Shown: positions 1 through 4,868 of the stretch, one piece after another
Layout of the letters: each line of letters starts with the position of its first letter
Numbering within the stretch: the stretch's first letter is position 1
NCBI GenBank assembly: GCA_002427845.1
Contig: DIYZ01000005.1
Coordinates: 1-5,951 of the forward strand
Source: Chloracidobacterium sp. UBA6041
GTDB taxonomy: Bacteria; Acidobacteriota; Blastocatellia; Pyrinomonadales; Pyrinomonadaceae
Length of the DNA stretch: 5,951 bases
Direction of reading: 5' to 3'
Notes under the pieces: model-generated
Told to the model about the DNA's origin: nothing
What the model saw: only the letters and a program-made list of their open reading frames with translations
The model's database searches: none
Made by a program: the position numbers and the translations under genes

Positions 1-593
1 ACCTCAAACTCAAAATGCAGTTCCTTGCCGCGAAAGATATTCGACAAGTAGAACTCCCAAAATTTCCGCGTGAAGCGAAGCGCAGGCCAGTGTTGGTCGA
101 GATTGGTGAAGAGCTCGAGACCAATCATTCGCCAGAGATTTGCAAGGCTGACGTAGGTGCGCAGAGGTCGCAGCTCGACAGTAGTGTAAAACGGGAACGG
201 AGTACGATCAGGCATGAAGCAGGTGAAGGAGTAGCTATTGAAATGATTGCGGTGAGTTGGATCCGTTGGCCAATCAGGATTCGAATAGTGAGGGGTAACG
301 ATCTTGATCAGTCCGCCAGGTTTCGTTATGCGATGAAGCTCGCTGACAAAAGACATGACATCCGGGACGTGTTCGATGACATGACGGCAGATGATTTCGT
401 CAAACTCGTTATCCGGAAAAGGATAAGGAACAGATCCGAGGTTGTGAATAACGTCTGCCTGGGTCCTGGGATTGGAATCTATTCCAATTGCGCCGGGATA
501 CTTATTCTGTCCACATCCAACGTCAAGGATTTTTCGCGCGGCCGGCGACGAGGCCGTCGCGGAAGATGTCGCGGTTAGTTCGGAGGCAGTCAT
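1..593 (-). CDS. Class I SAM-dependent methyltransferase, 3' end outside the window
   Basis: I translated this from the minus strand: 197 codons are open from ATG at 593 to the window edge with no stop. Residues 22-28 read ILDVGCG, the glycine-rich SAM-binding motif I. GIDSN (37-41) supplies the acidic residue at the end of beta-2, PYPFPDNEFDEI (56-67) is the motif before the post-I strand, and HVIEHV (71-76) and KPGG (91-94) are the usual Methyltransf_11 signatures. A PHYSNPD...DPTHRNHF stretch (about 101-118) marks a subgroup often found with surface-glycan genes. The visible end (ELHFEFEV) resembles the normal C-terminus, so only a few codons are probably missing. The first 18 residues are Ala/Ser/Thr-rich and poorly conserved. 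The gene starts 13 bp after the stop of the DUF512 gene, so it is probably the second gene of that operon. No clear Shine-Dalgarno is visible. The substrate cannot be told from sequence. Confidence 0.93.
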   Translation of the reverse strand, partial: MTASELTATSSATASSPAARKILDVGCGQNKYPGAIGIDSNPRTQADVIHNLGSVPYPFPDNEFDEIICRHVIEHVPDVMSFVSELHRITKPGGLIKIVTPHYSNPDWPTDPTHRNHFNSYSFTCFMPDRTPFPFYTTVELRPLRTYVSLANLWRMIGLELFTNLDQHWPALRFTRKFWEFYLSNIFRGKELHFEFE

Positions 594-606
594 CGAAGGC
601 TTGAAA

Positions 607-1953
607 TCAATTGCGCCGAAAAAGGAACTGCTCAAACGCCATCAGGTCCAGGGGGTAGACCGGAAGACGAAGCTCGCGACTAAGCTCCTCAAGGTTCATT
701 CCGTCGAGCATGATCTCCTCGTCGCTCTTGAGCGTGCTTTTTGGAACTATCACAAAGTCGCCGTTAAGGCGTTCTCGCGCCGCCAGAAGATCTCCACCGG
801 TTAGCAATCCGGCGACAGACACGTCGCCGCCGAAGTAATTGTTTTCAACTCCCACGACCGCCAGTTGAGTTCCAAAACGAAAATTCAAATTTTCGATCAG
901 GGGTTTGAGCACCGGCGCGAAAAGCGTTCCGGTCAATAGTGTGCCGCGCACCTCCATCGGAAATTTGAGTGGACGTCGTTCGAGGCGTTTCAGCAAGCGT
1001 GCGAAATCATTACTGAATGAACGGACCATGCCAATACCATCTTCAATTTGTGGGTAATCGCCGTAGTGTCCCCGCCCCGGGACCGACTGTCCGGCGCGCA
1101 GGTAGATCTCGTCTCCCAGGAAAGCGAACGTGGTGCCGAGGCGCTTGCGCAACTTCCGTTGAATAGATGAAACCTGCGTGATTGTTTGCCGGCAAAACCC
1201 AGGCGTTACGGCAGTGAGACGCGGATCAGTGTTGTAGCGCGTCAGGCCGAGTGGAACAATCGCCACGCTGGTAATGCGGGGATACTCAGCCGCCAGATCC
1301 TGAACGGTTCGTTCCAGTATTTCGCCATCGTTAATTCCGGGACACAACACAACCTGCGCGTGAATTTCGATCCCGGCATCAAGCAAGCGCTTGAGTTTTT
1401 CTGTTATGTCTGCACGTTGCTCTTCCACGCCGAGCAGGTAGGAGCGCACGGCGAGATCAGTGGCATGAACGGAAACGTATTGCGGTGAGAGGCGTTGCTC
1501 AACGATGCGCCGCATCTCGCCTTCAGTTATCGAAGTCAGGGTTGTGTAGTTGCCGTAGAGAAACGACAGCCGCACATCCTCATCCTTGATGAAGAGCGAG
1601 GGCCGCGCGTCGGTGGGATTGCCGTTGCAAAAACAAAAAATGCATTCGTTGGCACATTGACGCGGCACGATCTGCTCGAAAGTCAGACCAAAATCTTCAC
1701 CCTCGCCTCGTTCAATTTGCAGTTCCCAATCCTCGCCGGTACTCTTGCGAACCTCCAGAACGAGCTCGGTTTCACCGGCAGTTTGAAAGCGAAAATCGAG
1801 ATAGTCGCGGACAGTGCGGCCGTTCACCTTGATGATCCGGTCTCCCGACTCGAGTTCCAATTCAAACCCCAGCGTCTCCGGCAACACTTCGGCTATTTCC
1901 ACGCCGCGACGCCGAATGCTGGTAACCGCCGGAGCTACTGCAAATTCATACAT
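607..1953 (-). CDS. DUF512 / PDZ-domain radical-SAM-like Fe-S protein (TIGR03279-type)
   Basis: The protein has 448 residues from ATG at 1953, close to the family's usual size. A short PDZ-like segment lies at about residues 16-56 (RGVEIAEVLPE...GDRIIKVNG...RDYLDFRF). A cysteine cluster follows at C100, C104, C107 and C109 (QCANECIFCFCNG), i.e. C-x3-C-x2-C plus one, the Fe-S motif of this family and a variant of the radical SAM C-x3-C-x2-C. The DUF512 region contains VVLCPGINDG (about 201-210), FLGDEIYLRAG (288-298) and GVENNYFGGDVSVAGLLTGGD (about 378-398). These match the family described as a putative radical-SAM-like oxidoreductase; its reaction is unknown to me. The frame stays open upstream to a TTG at 2052 (33 more residues), but that stretch contains a perfect palindrome and does not resemble the family N-terminus, so I prefer the ATG. 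It is probably co-transcribed with the methyltransferase 13 bp downstream. It is likely cytoplasmic, since no signal peptide is seen. Confidence 0.92.
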   Translation of the reverse strand: MYEFAVAPAVTSIRRRGVEIAEVLPETLGFELELESGDRIIKVNGRTVRDYLDFRFQTAGETELVLEVRKSTGEDWELQIERGEGEDFGLTFEQIVPRQCANECIFCFCNGNPTDARPSLFIKDEDVRLSFLYGNYTTLTSITEGEMRRIVEQRLSPQYVSVHATDLAVRSYLLGVEEQRADITEKLKRLLDAGIEIHAQVVLCPGINDGEILERTVQDLAAEYPRITSVAIVPLGLTRYNTDPRLTAVTPGFCRQTITQVSSIQRKLRKRLGTTFAFLGDEIYLRAGQSVPGRGHYGDYPQIEDGIGMVRSFSNDFARLLKRLERRPLKFPMEVRGTLLTGTLFAPVLKPLIENLNFRFGTQLAVVGVENNYFGGDVSVAGLLTGGDLLAARERLNGDFVIVPKSTLKSDEEIMLDGMNLEELSRELRLPVYPLDLMAFEQFLFRRN

Positions 1954-1967
1954 GCGAGAATAATGTC

Positions 1968-1987
1968 CGACAAACTTCAGTTTGTCG
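1968..1987. repeat. Perfect palindrome (8-bp arms) upstream of the DUF512 start
   Basis: CGACAAAC, a TTCA spacer, then GTTTGTCG form a perfect 8-bp stem with a four-base loop. On the minus strand it sits 14 bases before the ATG at 1953, so it would fall in the 5' leader or just around the start of transcription. It could be an RNA hairpin affecting translation, a protein-binding palindrome, or one copy of a dispersed REP-like palindrome. With only one copy visible I cannot choose. It also argues against translation from the upstream TTG. Confidence 0.5.
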
Positions 1988-2009
1988 AGCAGGCCCGGAC
2001 TGCTTACTG

Positions 2010-2025
2010 GAGTCGAATACGACTC
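2010..2025. repeat. Short perfect inverted repeat in the divergent intergenic region
   Basis: GAGTCG, AATA, CGACTC form a perfect 6-bp stem with a four-base loop. It lies between the palindrome at 1968-1987 and the TTGAC-rich region at 2065-2094. It may be part of the control region or chance; a 6-bp arm alone is weak evidence. Confidence 0.3.
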
Positions 2026-2064
2026 TGTGAAGGGAAACGCAACCAGTGGCAAGCGGACGTTGGT

Positions 2065-2094
2065 TTGACACTTGAAACGTCAATTTTATTGACA
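2065..2094. promoter_or_regulatory. Candidate promoter/operator region with TTGAC/GTCAA half-sites
   Basis: The divergent region holds two TTGACA hexamers on the plus strand (2065-2070 and 2089-2094), each a perfect match to a sigma-70 -35 box. Between them lies GTCAAT-TTT-ATTGAC (2079-2093), a perfect inverted repeat with 6-bp arms, so half-sites alternate in orientation. This could be an operator overlapping a promoter for the rightward gene at 2199, the leftward gene at 1953, or both. No convincing -10 box at 16-18 bp spacing was found for either hexamer: the best candidates, TATTGA at 2087 and TAGTTA at 2112, are poor. Regulatory function is therefore an inference. Confidence 0.35.
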
Positions 2095-2198
2095 ATCATC
2101 GCCCTCTTTGTTAGTTATGCACCGCGTTTTAATACCATCCCGTTACAAATGGTTTTCCGGCTTTCTCCAACCTGATTCTCAGTGAGAGTTGTGATCTA

Positions 2199-2693
2199 AT
2201 GAATAACAAACTAAAGCCAGCACTGCTCGGTGGACTCATTGTAGGTTTACTTTCTGCGATTCCTTTCCTCAACATTCCTAACATTTGCTGTTGTCTTTGG
2301 GCGATTATTGGAGGCGCAGTTGGGTGCTTTCTTTATATTAGAAGTTCTGCCAGCCCAGTGAGGCCAGGAGATGGCGCCATTGTTGGTGTCTTGAGCGGTG
2401 CTGTTGGGGCATTAATCTATCTAGTGCTCGGCGTTCCGCTAGCGATTATGACTGGGGGCGCGCTTAGTGGCGTAATGATCAAGTTAATGGAGAGTGTTAA
2501 TCCTGCTCAAGCTGAAGAGTTGCAAAGACAGATGATGGCTGGAACCAGTGTTGCCGGCGCTATCATGTTCGGCTTCGTTTGGGCAATTCTGTTGATCATA
2601 TTCTCAACTATTGGCGGTCTAATCGCGGTGCCGATCTTCGAAAAACGAAAAGGCCCACAGCCGCCAGCTTCGCCTCCGGGCTTCGGCCGATAA
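2199..2693 (+). CDS. Small multi-pass membrane protein of unknown function
   Basis: I do not recognise a firm family for this 164-residue protein. It has about four hydrophobic stretches: residues 7-25, 28-47 (opening with the triple cysteine C30-C32 and rich in glycine), 58-90, and 117-146. A short amphipathic segment (about 97-113, ESVNPAQAEELQRQMM) lies between the last two. The tail from 147 is charged and Pro/Gly-rich (EKRKGPQPPASPPGFGR) and is likely cytoplasmic. Small-residue spacing (GGLIVGLLSA, GAIVGVLSGAVGA) suggests closely packed helices, as in DUF5518/DUF4199-like small membrane proteins, but that similarity is only by eye. The start ATG has a weak GAGAG about 12 bases upstream. 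It is the first rightward gene after the divergent region, 139 bp before the zinc-ribbon gene, and a strong hairpin lies between them. Confidence 0.8.
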   Translation: MNNKLKPALLGGLIVGLLSAIPFLNIPNICCCLWAIIGGAVGCFLYIRSSASPVRPGDGAIVGVLSGAVGALIYLVLGVPLAIMTGGALSGVMIKLMESVNPAQAEELQRQMMAGTSVAGAIMFGFVWAILLIIFSTIGGLIAVPIFEKRKGPQPPASPPGFGR

Positions 2694-2714
2694 ATCCGGG
2701 GGCGGTTTGCTTGC

Positions 2715-2748
2715 TTGCGCTGGCCAGGACAGTTCCTGGCCGGCGCAA
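2715..2748. terminator. Strong 15-bp hairpin, possible terminator or RNA processing/stability element
   Basis: The left arm TTGCGCTGGCCAGGA (2715-2729) pairs with TCCTGGCCGGCGCAA (2734-2748) across a CAGT loop. Fourteen pairs are Watson-Crick and one is G-U. It begins 21 bases after the stop of the membrane protein gene. The sequence after it (CTGGTTAACG) lacks a T run, so it is not a classical intrinsic terminator. It may partly terminate, protect the upstream mRNA end, or be a REP-like element. The structure is seen directly; the function is inferred. Confidence 0.55.
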
Positions 2749-2820
2749 CTGGTTAACGATTAAACCGACTTACGGAAATAGTACCCAACTATTAACCGAG
2801 TCGATTTAGCTACTAAAGAG

Positions 2821-2826
2821 AAGGAG
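2821..2826 (+). promoter_or_regulatory. Strong Shine-Dalgarno for the zinc-ribbon gene
   Basis: AAGGAG lies six bases before the ATG at 2833. It is much stronger than the sites of most neighbours in this window. It fixes the start and suggests this gene is translated more efficiently than those around it. Confidence 0.8.
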
Positions 2827-2832
2827 ATAGAT

Positions 2833-3324
2833 ATGGCCGCGTGCCCATCCTGCGGAGCCGAGAATGTTGACGGAGCGCAATTTTGTACCAAGTGTGGAAC
2901 AACACTTCCAGCTGCCAGTCAATCAACCGGTTACGCACCACCACCAGCATATGAGTACACGCCAACCGGCGGCGCGGGAACGTACAACCCGCCACAAAGT
3001 CCTATGCAAATTCCACCAGCCGATCAGGAACCTCCACATCCGGCGCTTGCTGCCGTCGTCAGTCTGTTTTTCCCGGGTATGGGTTTATTGTTTGTGCCTA
3101 ATAAGCAACGCCTAGGCATAATTATTTTTGCCGGCACGGTTGTTGGATGGGTAATACTTATTACCTTGTATCTAGTGTTCAGTGCGGTCACTTTGGGCTT
3201 TGGCGCAATCACCGGCTGTTGCTTTTTGCTCTTGCCATTATGGAATCTCGCAACTGCCATTCACAGTTACGATGAAGCCGCCAAGGTATCCAAGGGAAAG
3301 TTTCAGCCTTTGATATTCAAGTGA
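2833..3324 (+). CDS. Zinc-ribbon membrane protein
   Basis: The protein has 163 residues. An N-terminal zinc ribbon carries C4-x2-C7 and C18-x2-C21 (ACPSCG...FCTKCG), the usual double-knuckle form seen at the start of many bacterial membrane proteins. A disordered Pro/Gly/Tyr/Gln-rich linker follows (about 24-68). The C-terminal membrane part starts with HPALAAVVSLFFPGMGLLF (69-87), resembling the first hairpin of TM2 or DUF5683-like proteins. Further helices lie at about 94-117 and 121-143, with a short cytoplasmic tail rich in lysine. The zinc ribbon probably faces the cytoplasm. No enzymatic motif is visible; a role in protein-protein contact or membrane organisation is a guess. It has the AAGGAG site described separately, and the DUF2085 gene follows only 9 bp after the stop, so the two are very likely co-transcribed. 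Confidence 0.88.
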   Translation: MAACPSCGAENVDGAQFCTKCGTTLPAASQSTGYAPPPAYEYTPTGGAGTYNPPQSPMQIPPADQEPPHPALAAVVSLFFPGMGLLFVPNKQRLGIIIFAGTVVGWVILITLYLVFSAVTLGFGAITGCCFLLLPLWNLATAIHSYDEAAKVSKGKFQPLIFK

Positions 3325-3333
3325 TGCGGGCGA

Positions 3334-3750
3334 ATGCTGTTTTCAGTTCTCAATAGTTTCGGGCGCTTGATCTTTTGGGTTGCAGGGTTTCTCTGCCACC
3401 AACGGCCCGAACGCTCTCCTCACCTGTTCGGTGCGCAAATGCCATTGTGTTGGCGTTGCACCGGCATTCTGGCCGGCAGCGTCGCCCTGGTCATTTTGCT
3501 GATTATTAGAAGACGCTTGCCGTCGCTCGCCTGGAGCGTCGCTCTTTCCCTTTTAATGCCGCTCGATGTTGCCCTGGCCGTTGTCGGTGTTTGGAATGGC
3601 CACAACAGCCTGCGGTTGATTACTGGTTTCTTGTGGGGCTTGTTCTCGACCGCTGCCGTGCTGCATCTTCTGAGTAACGAGCAGCTTTGGATTTCCTTGT
3701 TCGCGAAATTTAAGCCGCCAAACAAACTGAGAACGTTCGACGTTCACTAA
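3334..3750 (+). CDS. DUF2085 family membrane protein
   Basis: The protein has 138 residues. It shows the family's hallmark residues: C21-H22-Q23 with R24 and R27-S28, then P37-L38-C39-W40-R41-C42-T43-G44. Later come P76-L77-D78 and R94-L95-I96-T97-G98, matching the conserved P-x-D and R-x-x-TG positions. Three or four hydrophobic segments are present (about 5-20, 44-58, 65-87, 93-113). The conserved Cys/His set suggests metal or redox chemistry at the membrane, but the function of DUF2085 is unknown to me. The gene begins 9 bp after the zinc-ribbon gene with only a poor G-rich site (GCGGG) before the ATG, suggesting translational coupling. The length is typical for the family. The basic C-terminus (KFKPPNKLR) is probably cytoplasmic. 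Confidence 0.9.
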   Translation: MLFSVLNSFGRLIFWVAGFLCHQRPERSPHLFGAQMPLCWRCTGILAGSVALVILLIIRRRLPSLAWSVALSLLMPLDVALAVVGVWNGHNSLRLITGFLWGLFSTAAVLHLLSNEQLWISLFAKFKPPNKLRTFDVH

Positions 3751-3770
3751 TCTCCATCAATTAATCCGAC

Positions 3771-4382
3771 ATGGGAATAGTCCAGACCCTCGCCATTGCT
3801 TTCGGTTCAGCCTGGGTCAGCGGGATTAATCTCTACGCGATGGTCGCGTCGCTGGGACTGCTGGGCCGTTACGCAGGCCTTAAACTGCCCGGTGACCTGG
3901 CCGTGCTGACGAACGGTTGGGTGATCGGTATAGCGATCGCTCTCTATTGTGTCGAGTTTGTCGCCGACAAAATTCCGTGGCTCGACTCTGTGTGGGACCT
4001 GGTCCACACCTTCATTCGCATTCCGGCGGGCGCCGTCGTCGCAGCAGCCGCCCTGGGTGACTTCAACAAATCAATCCAGATCATCGCTTTCATGCTCGGC
4101 GGCGGACTCGCACTCAGCTCACATGCGACCAAGGCTGCGACGCGGGCAACGCTCAACCTGAGCCCCGAGCCCGTCACCAATATCCTTGCCAGCCTCCTGG
4201 AAGATGTCATTGTGCTGGGAGTGATGTTGCTCGTAGCATTTGCTCCGCTCCTGGTGCTATTGCTGCTGCTAATTTTTGTTGTGCTGGCCGCCTGGTTTTT
4301 CCCCAAGCTGGTTCGCCTGGCGGGGCGTTCATTCAGAAGAGCCGTTGGCATTTTGAAAGGAAACCCGGTGGCGACCGGTTGA
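3771..4382 (+). CDS. DUF4126 family membrane protein
   Basis: The protein has 203 residues. Family-typical blocks are SGINLYAMVASLGLLGR (17-33), LYCVEFVADKIPWLDSVWD (58-76), HTFIRIPAGA (79-88) and a glycine-rich helix GGGLALSSHATKAATRA (110-126). N-terminal helices carry conserved polar residues (N20, E62, D66, D72, D76). The C-terminal part has two long helices, 139-159 and 159-177, the second containing seven consecutive leucine/valine-type residues, then a basic tail (KLVRLAGRSFRRAVGILKG). This looks like an integral inner-membrane protein; its function is unknown. It starts 20 bp after the DUF2085 stop, with no clear Shine-Dalgarno, and is probably the last intact gene of the operon that begins at 2833. 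Confidence 0.92.
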   Translation: MGIVQTLAIAFGSAWVSGINLYAMVASLGLLGRYAGLKLPGDLAVLTNGWVIGIAIALYCVEFVADKIPWLDSVWDLVHTFIRIPAGAVVAAAALGDFNKSIQIIAFMLGGGLALSSHATKAATRATLNLSPEPVTNILASLLEDVIVLGVMLLVAFAPLLVLLLLLIFVVLAAWFFPKLVRLAGRSFRRAVGILKGNPVATG

Positions 4383-4394
4383 ATTGCACGTTTT

Positions 4395-4401
4395 AAGGGA
4401 G
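4395..4401 (+). promoter_or_regulatory. Shine-Dalgarno of the broken DUF1028 gene
   Basis: AAGGGAG lies five bases before the ATG at 4407. It is well spaced and well matched, which implies the gene was functional before the lesions downstream and that the truncated frame may still be translated. Confidence 0.7.
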
Positions 4402-4406
4402 ACCTC

Positions 4407-4708
4407 ATGCGCTTACTTACTGCTTTGCTGCTGGCGTTGGCGTTCACTTCCTTTTCCTATTCTCAACAAAACAAGATCGCGCGTGAAAAGCAGGTCGTTC
4501 CGCTTCGACCGGTGCACACGTTTTCGATCGTGGCGCGCGATCCTGAGACGGGCGAGCTTGGCGTGGCGGTTCAGTCGCATTGGTTTTCCGTGGGATCGTT
4601 CCCTGGGTTGAAGCCGGTGTGGGCGCGGTGGCCACACAGTCGTTTGTGGATCCGAGTTACGGCAAGCTCGGTCTGGAGTTGATGCGTACGGGCAAGAGCG
4701 CGCCCGAG
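4407..4708 (+). pseudogene. DUF1028 (Ntn-hydrolase-like) secreted protein, frameshifted and truncated
   Basis: The frame from ATG 4407 begins with a Sec-type signal peptide (MRLLTALLLALAFTSFSYSQ, likely cleaved before QQ). It continues as HTFSIVARDPETGELGVAVQSHWFSVGS, the conserved DUF1028 N-terminus. At about 4596-4598 the similarity moves to another frame and resumes as VPWVEAGVGAVATQSFVDPSYG and onward to GKSAPE, ending at 4708. The net change is minus one base modulo three; since the family usually reads SVGSVVPW, a four-base loss fits. Left in its original frame, the product ends at a stop at 4680-4682 after 91 residues. After GKSAPE the family sequence vanishes and methyltransferase sequence begins. 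Complete members are over 200 residues, so more than half is missing. I recall DUF1028 being placed in the Ntn hydrolase clan; no substrate is known to me. It lies 24 bp after the DUF4126 gene and may once have belonged to that operon. Confidence 0.85.
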
Positions 4709-4709
4709 A

Positions 4710-4829
4710 GAAATTGGCTGCGGACTAGGAACGGACGGGGCGCAGTTTGCGGAAGCGGGCGCGGATTACACGGGAGTCGATCTCACGGACGCGGCCGTCG
4801 AGTTAGCGCGTAAGAGATTTGAATTATAA
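4710..4829 (+). pseudogene. Orphan methyltransferase fragment (SAM-binding motif I region)
   Basis: These 39 codons plus TAA read EIGCGLGTD, then GAQFAEAGADYTGVDLTDAAVE, then LARKRFEL. This is the glycine-rich loop, following helix and beta-2 acidic residue (GVD) of a class I SAM-dependent methyltransferase of the EIGCG-x-GTD type. There is no start codon and no upstream beta-strand: the codons before it (ARARPR) do not fit, and the bases up to 4708 belong to the DUF1028 remnant in another frame. Downstream, the homology stops at TAA 4827-4829, so the motifs for the rest of the fold are absent. It cannot encode a working enzyme. It is not a copy of the methyltransferase at 1-593, whose motif region differs (ILDVGCGQNKYPGAIGID). 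Confidence 0.8.
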
Positions 4830-4830
4830 A
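4803..4830 (+). promoter_or_regulatory. Candidate promoter for the epimerase gene
   Basis: TATAAA at 4825-4830 matches five of six positions of the -10 consensus, with TTAGCG at 4803-4808 as a poor -35 box at 16 bp spacing. It lies 38 bases before the epimerase ATG, in the right place for a short leader. The weak -35 box makes this tentative. Expression by read-through from the upstream operon is the alternative. Confidence 0.25.
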
Positions 4831-4863
4831 CAAAGTACGAAGCACAGAGGACAAAGTACAAAG
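4830..4863 (+). repeat. Short direct repeat before the epimerase
   Basis: ACAAAGTACGAAG (4830-4842) and ACAAAGTACAAAG (4851-4863) match at 12 of 13 bases and start 21 bp apart. They fill the space between the end of the methyltransferase fragment and the epimerase start codon. They may be a slippage product or a scar of the rearrangement next to them. No Shine-Dalgarno at useful spacing is visible here; the nearest GAGG is 18 bases from the ATG. Confidence 0.5.
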
Positions 4864-4868
4864 ATCAA

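Noticed and set aside
15..578. Plus-strand open frame of 187 codons
   Set aside because: The minus strand here encodes a methyltransferase with all its key motifs. The plus frame shows no family features and is its antisense shadow.
1954..2052. TTG-initiated 33-residue extension of the DUF512 protein
   Set aside because: It uses a rare start codon, overlaps a perfect palindrome and a second inverted repeat, and does not look like the family N-terminus. It is not excluded outright.
1495..2175. Plus-strand open frame of 226 codons spanning the DUF512 start and divergent region
   Set aside because: Most of it is antisense to conserved DUF512/PDZ coding sequence, and the rest is intergenic sequence with palindromes. 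No recognisable domain or ribosome binding site.
3944..4447. Minus-strand open frame of 167 codons
   Set aside because: It is antisense to the well-supported DUF4126 gene and has low-complexity Ser/Ala/Thr composition typical of a shadow frame.
4580..4813. Independent small gene starting at ATG 4580
   Set aside because: Its middle part is the frameshifted continuation of DUF1028 and its end is out-of-frame methyltransferase sequence. No ribosome binding site precedes it.
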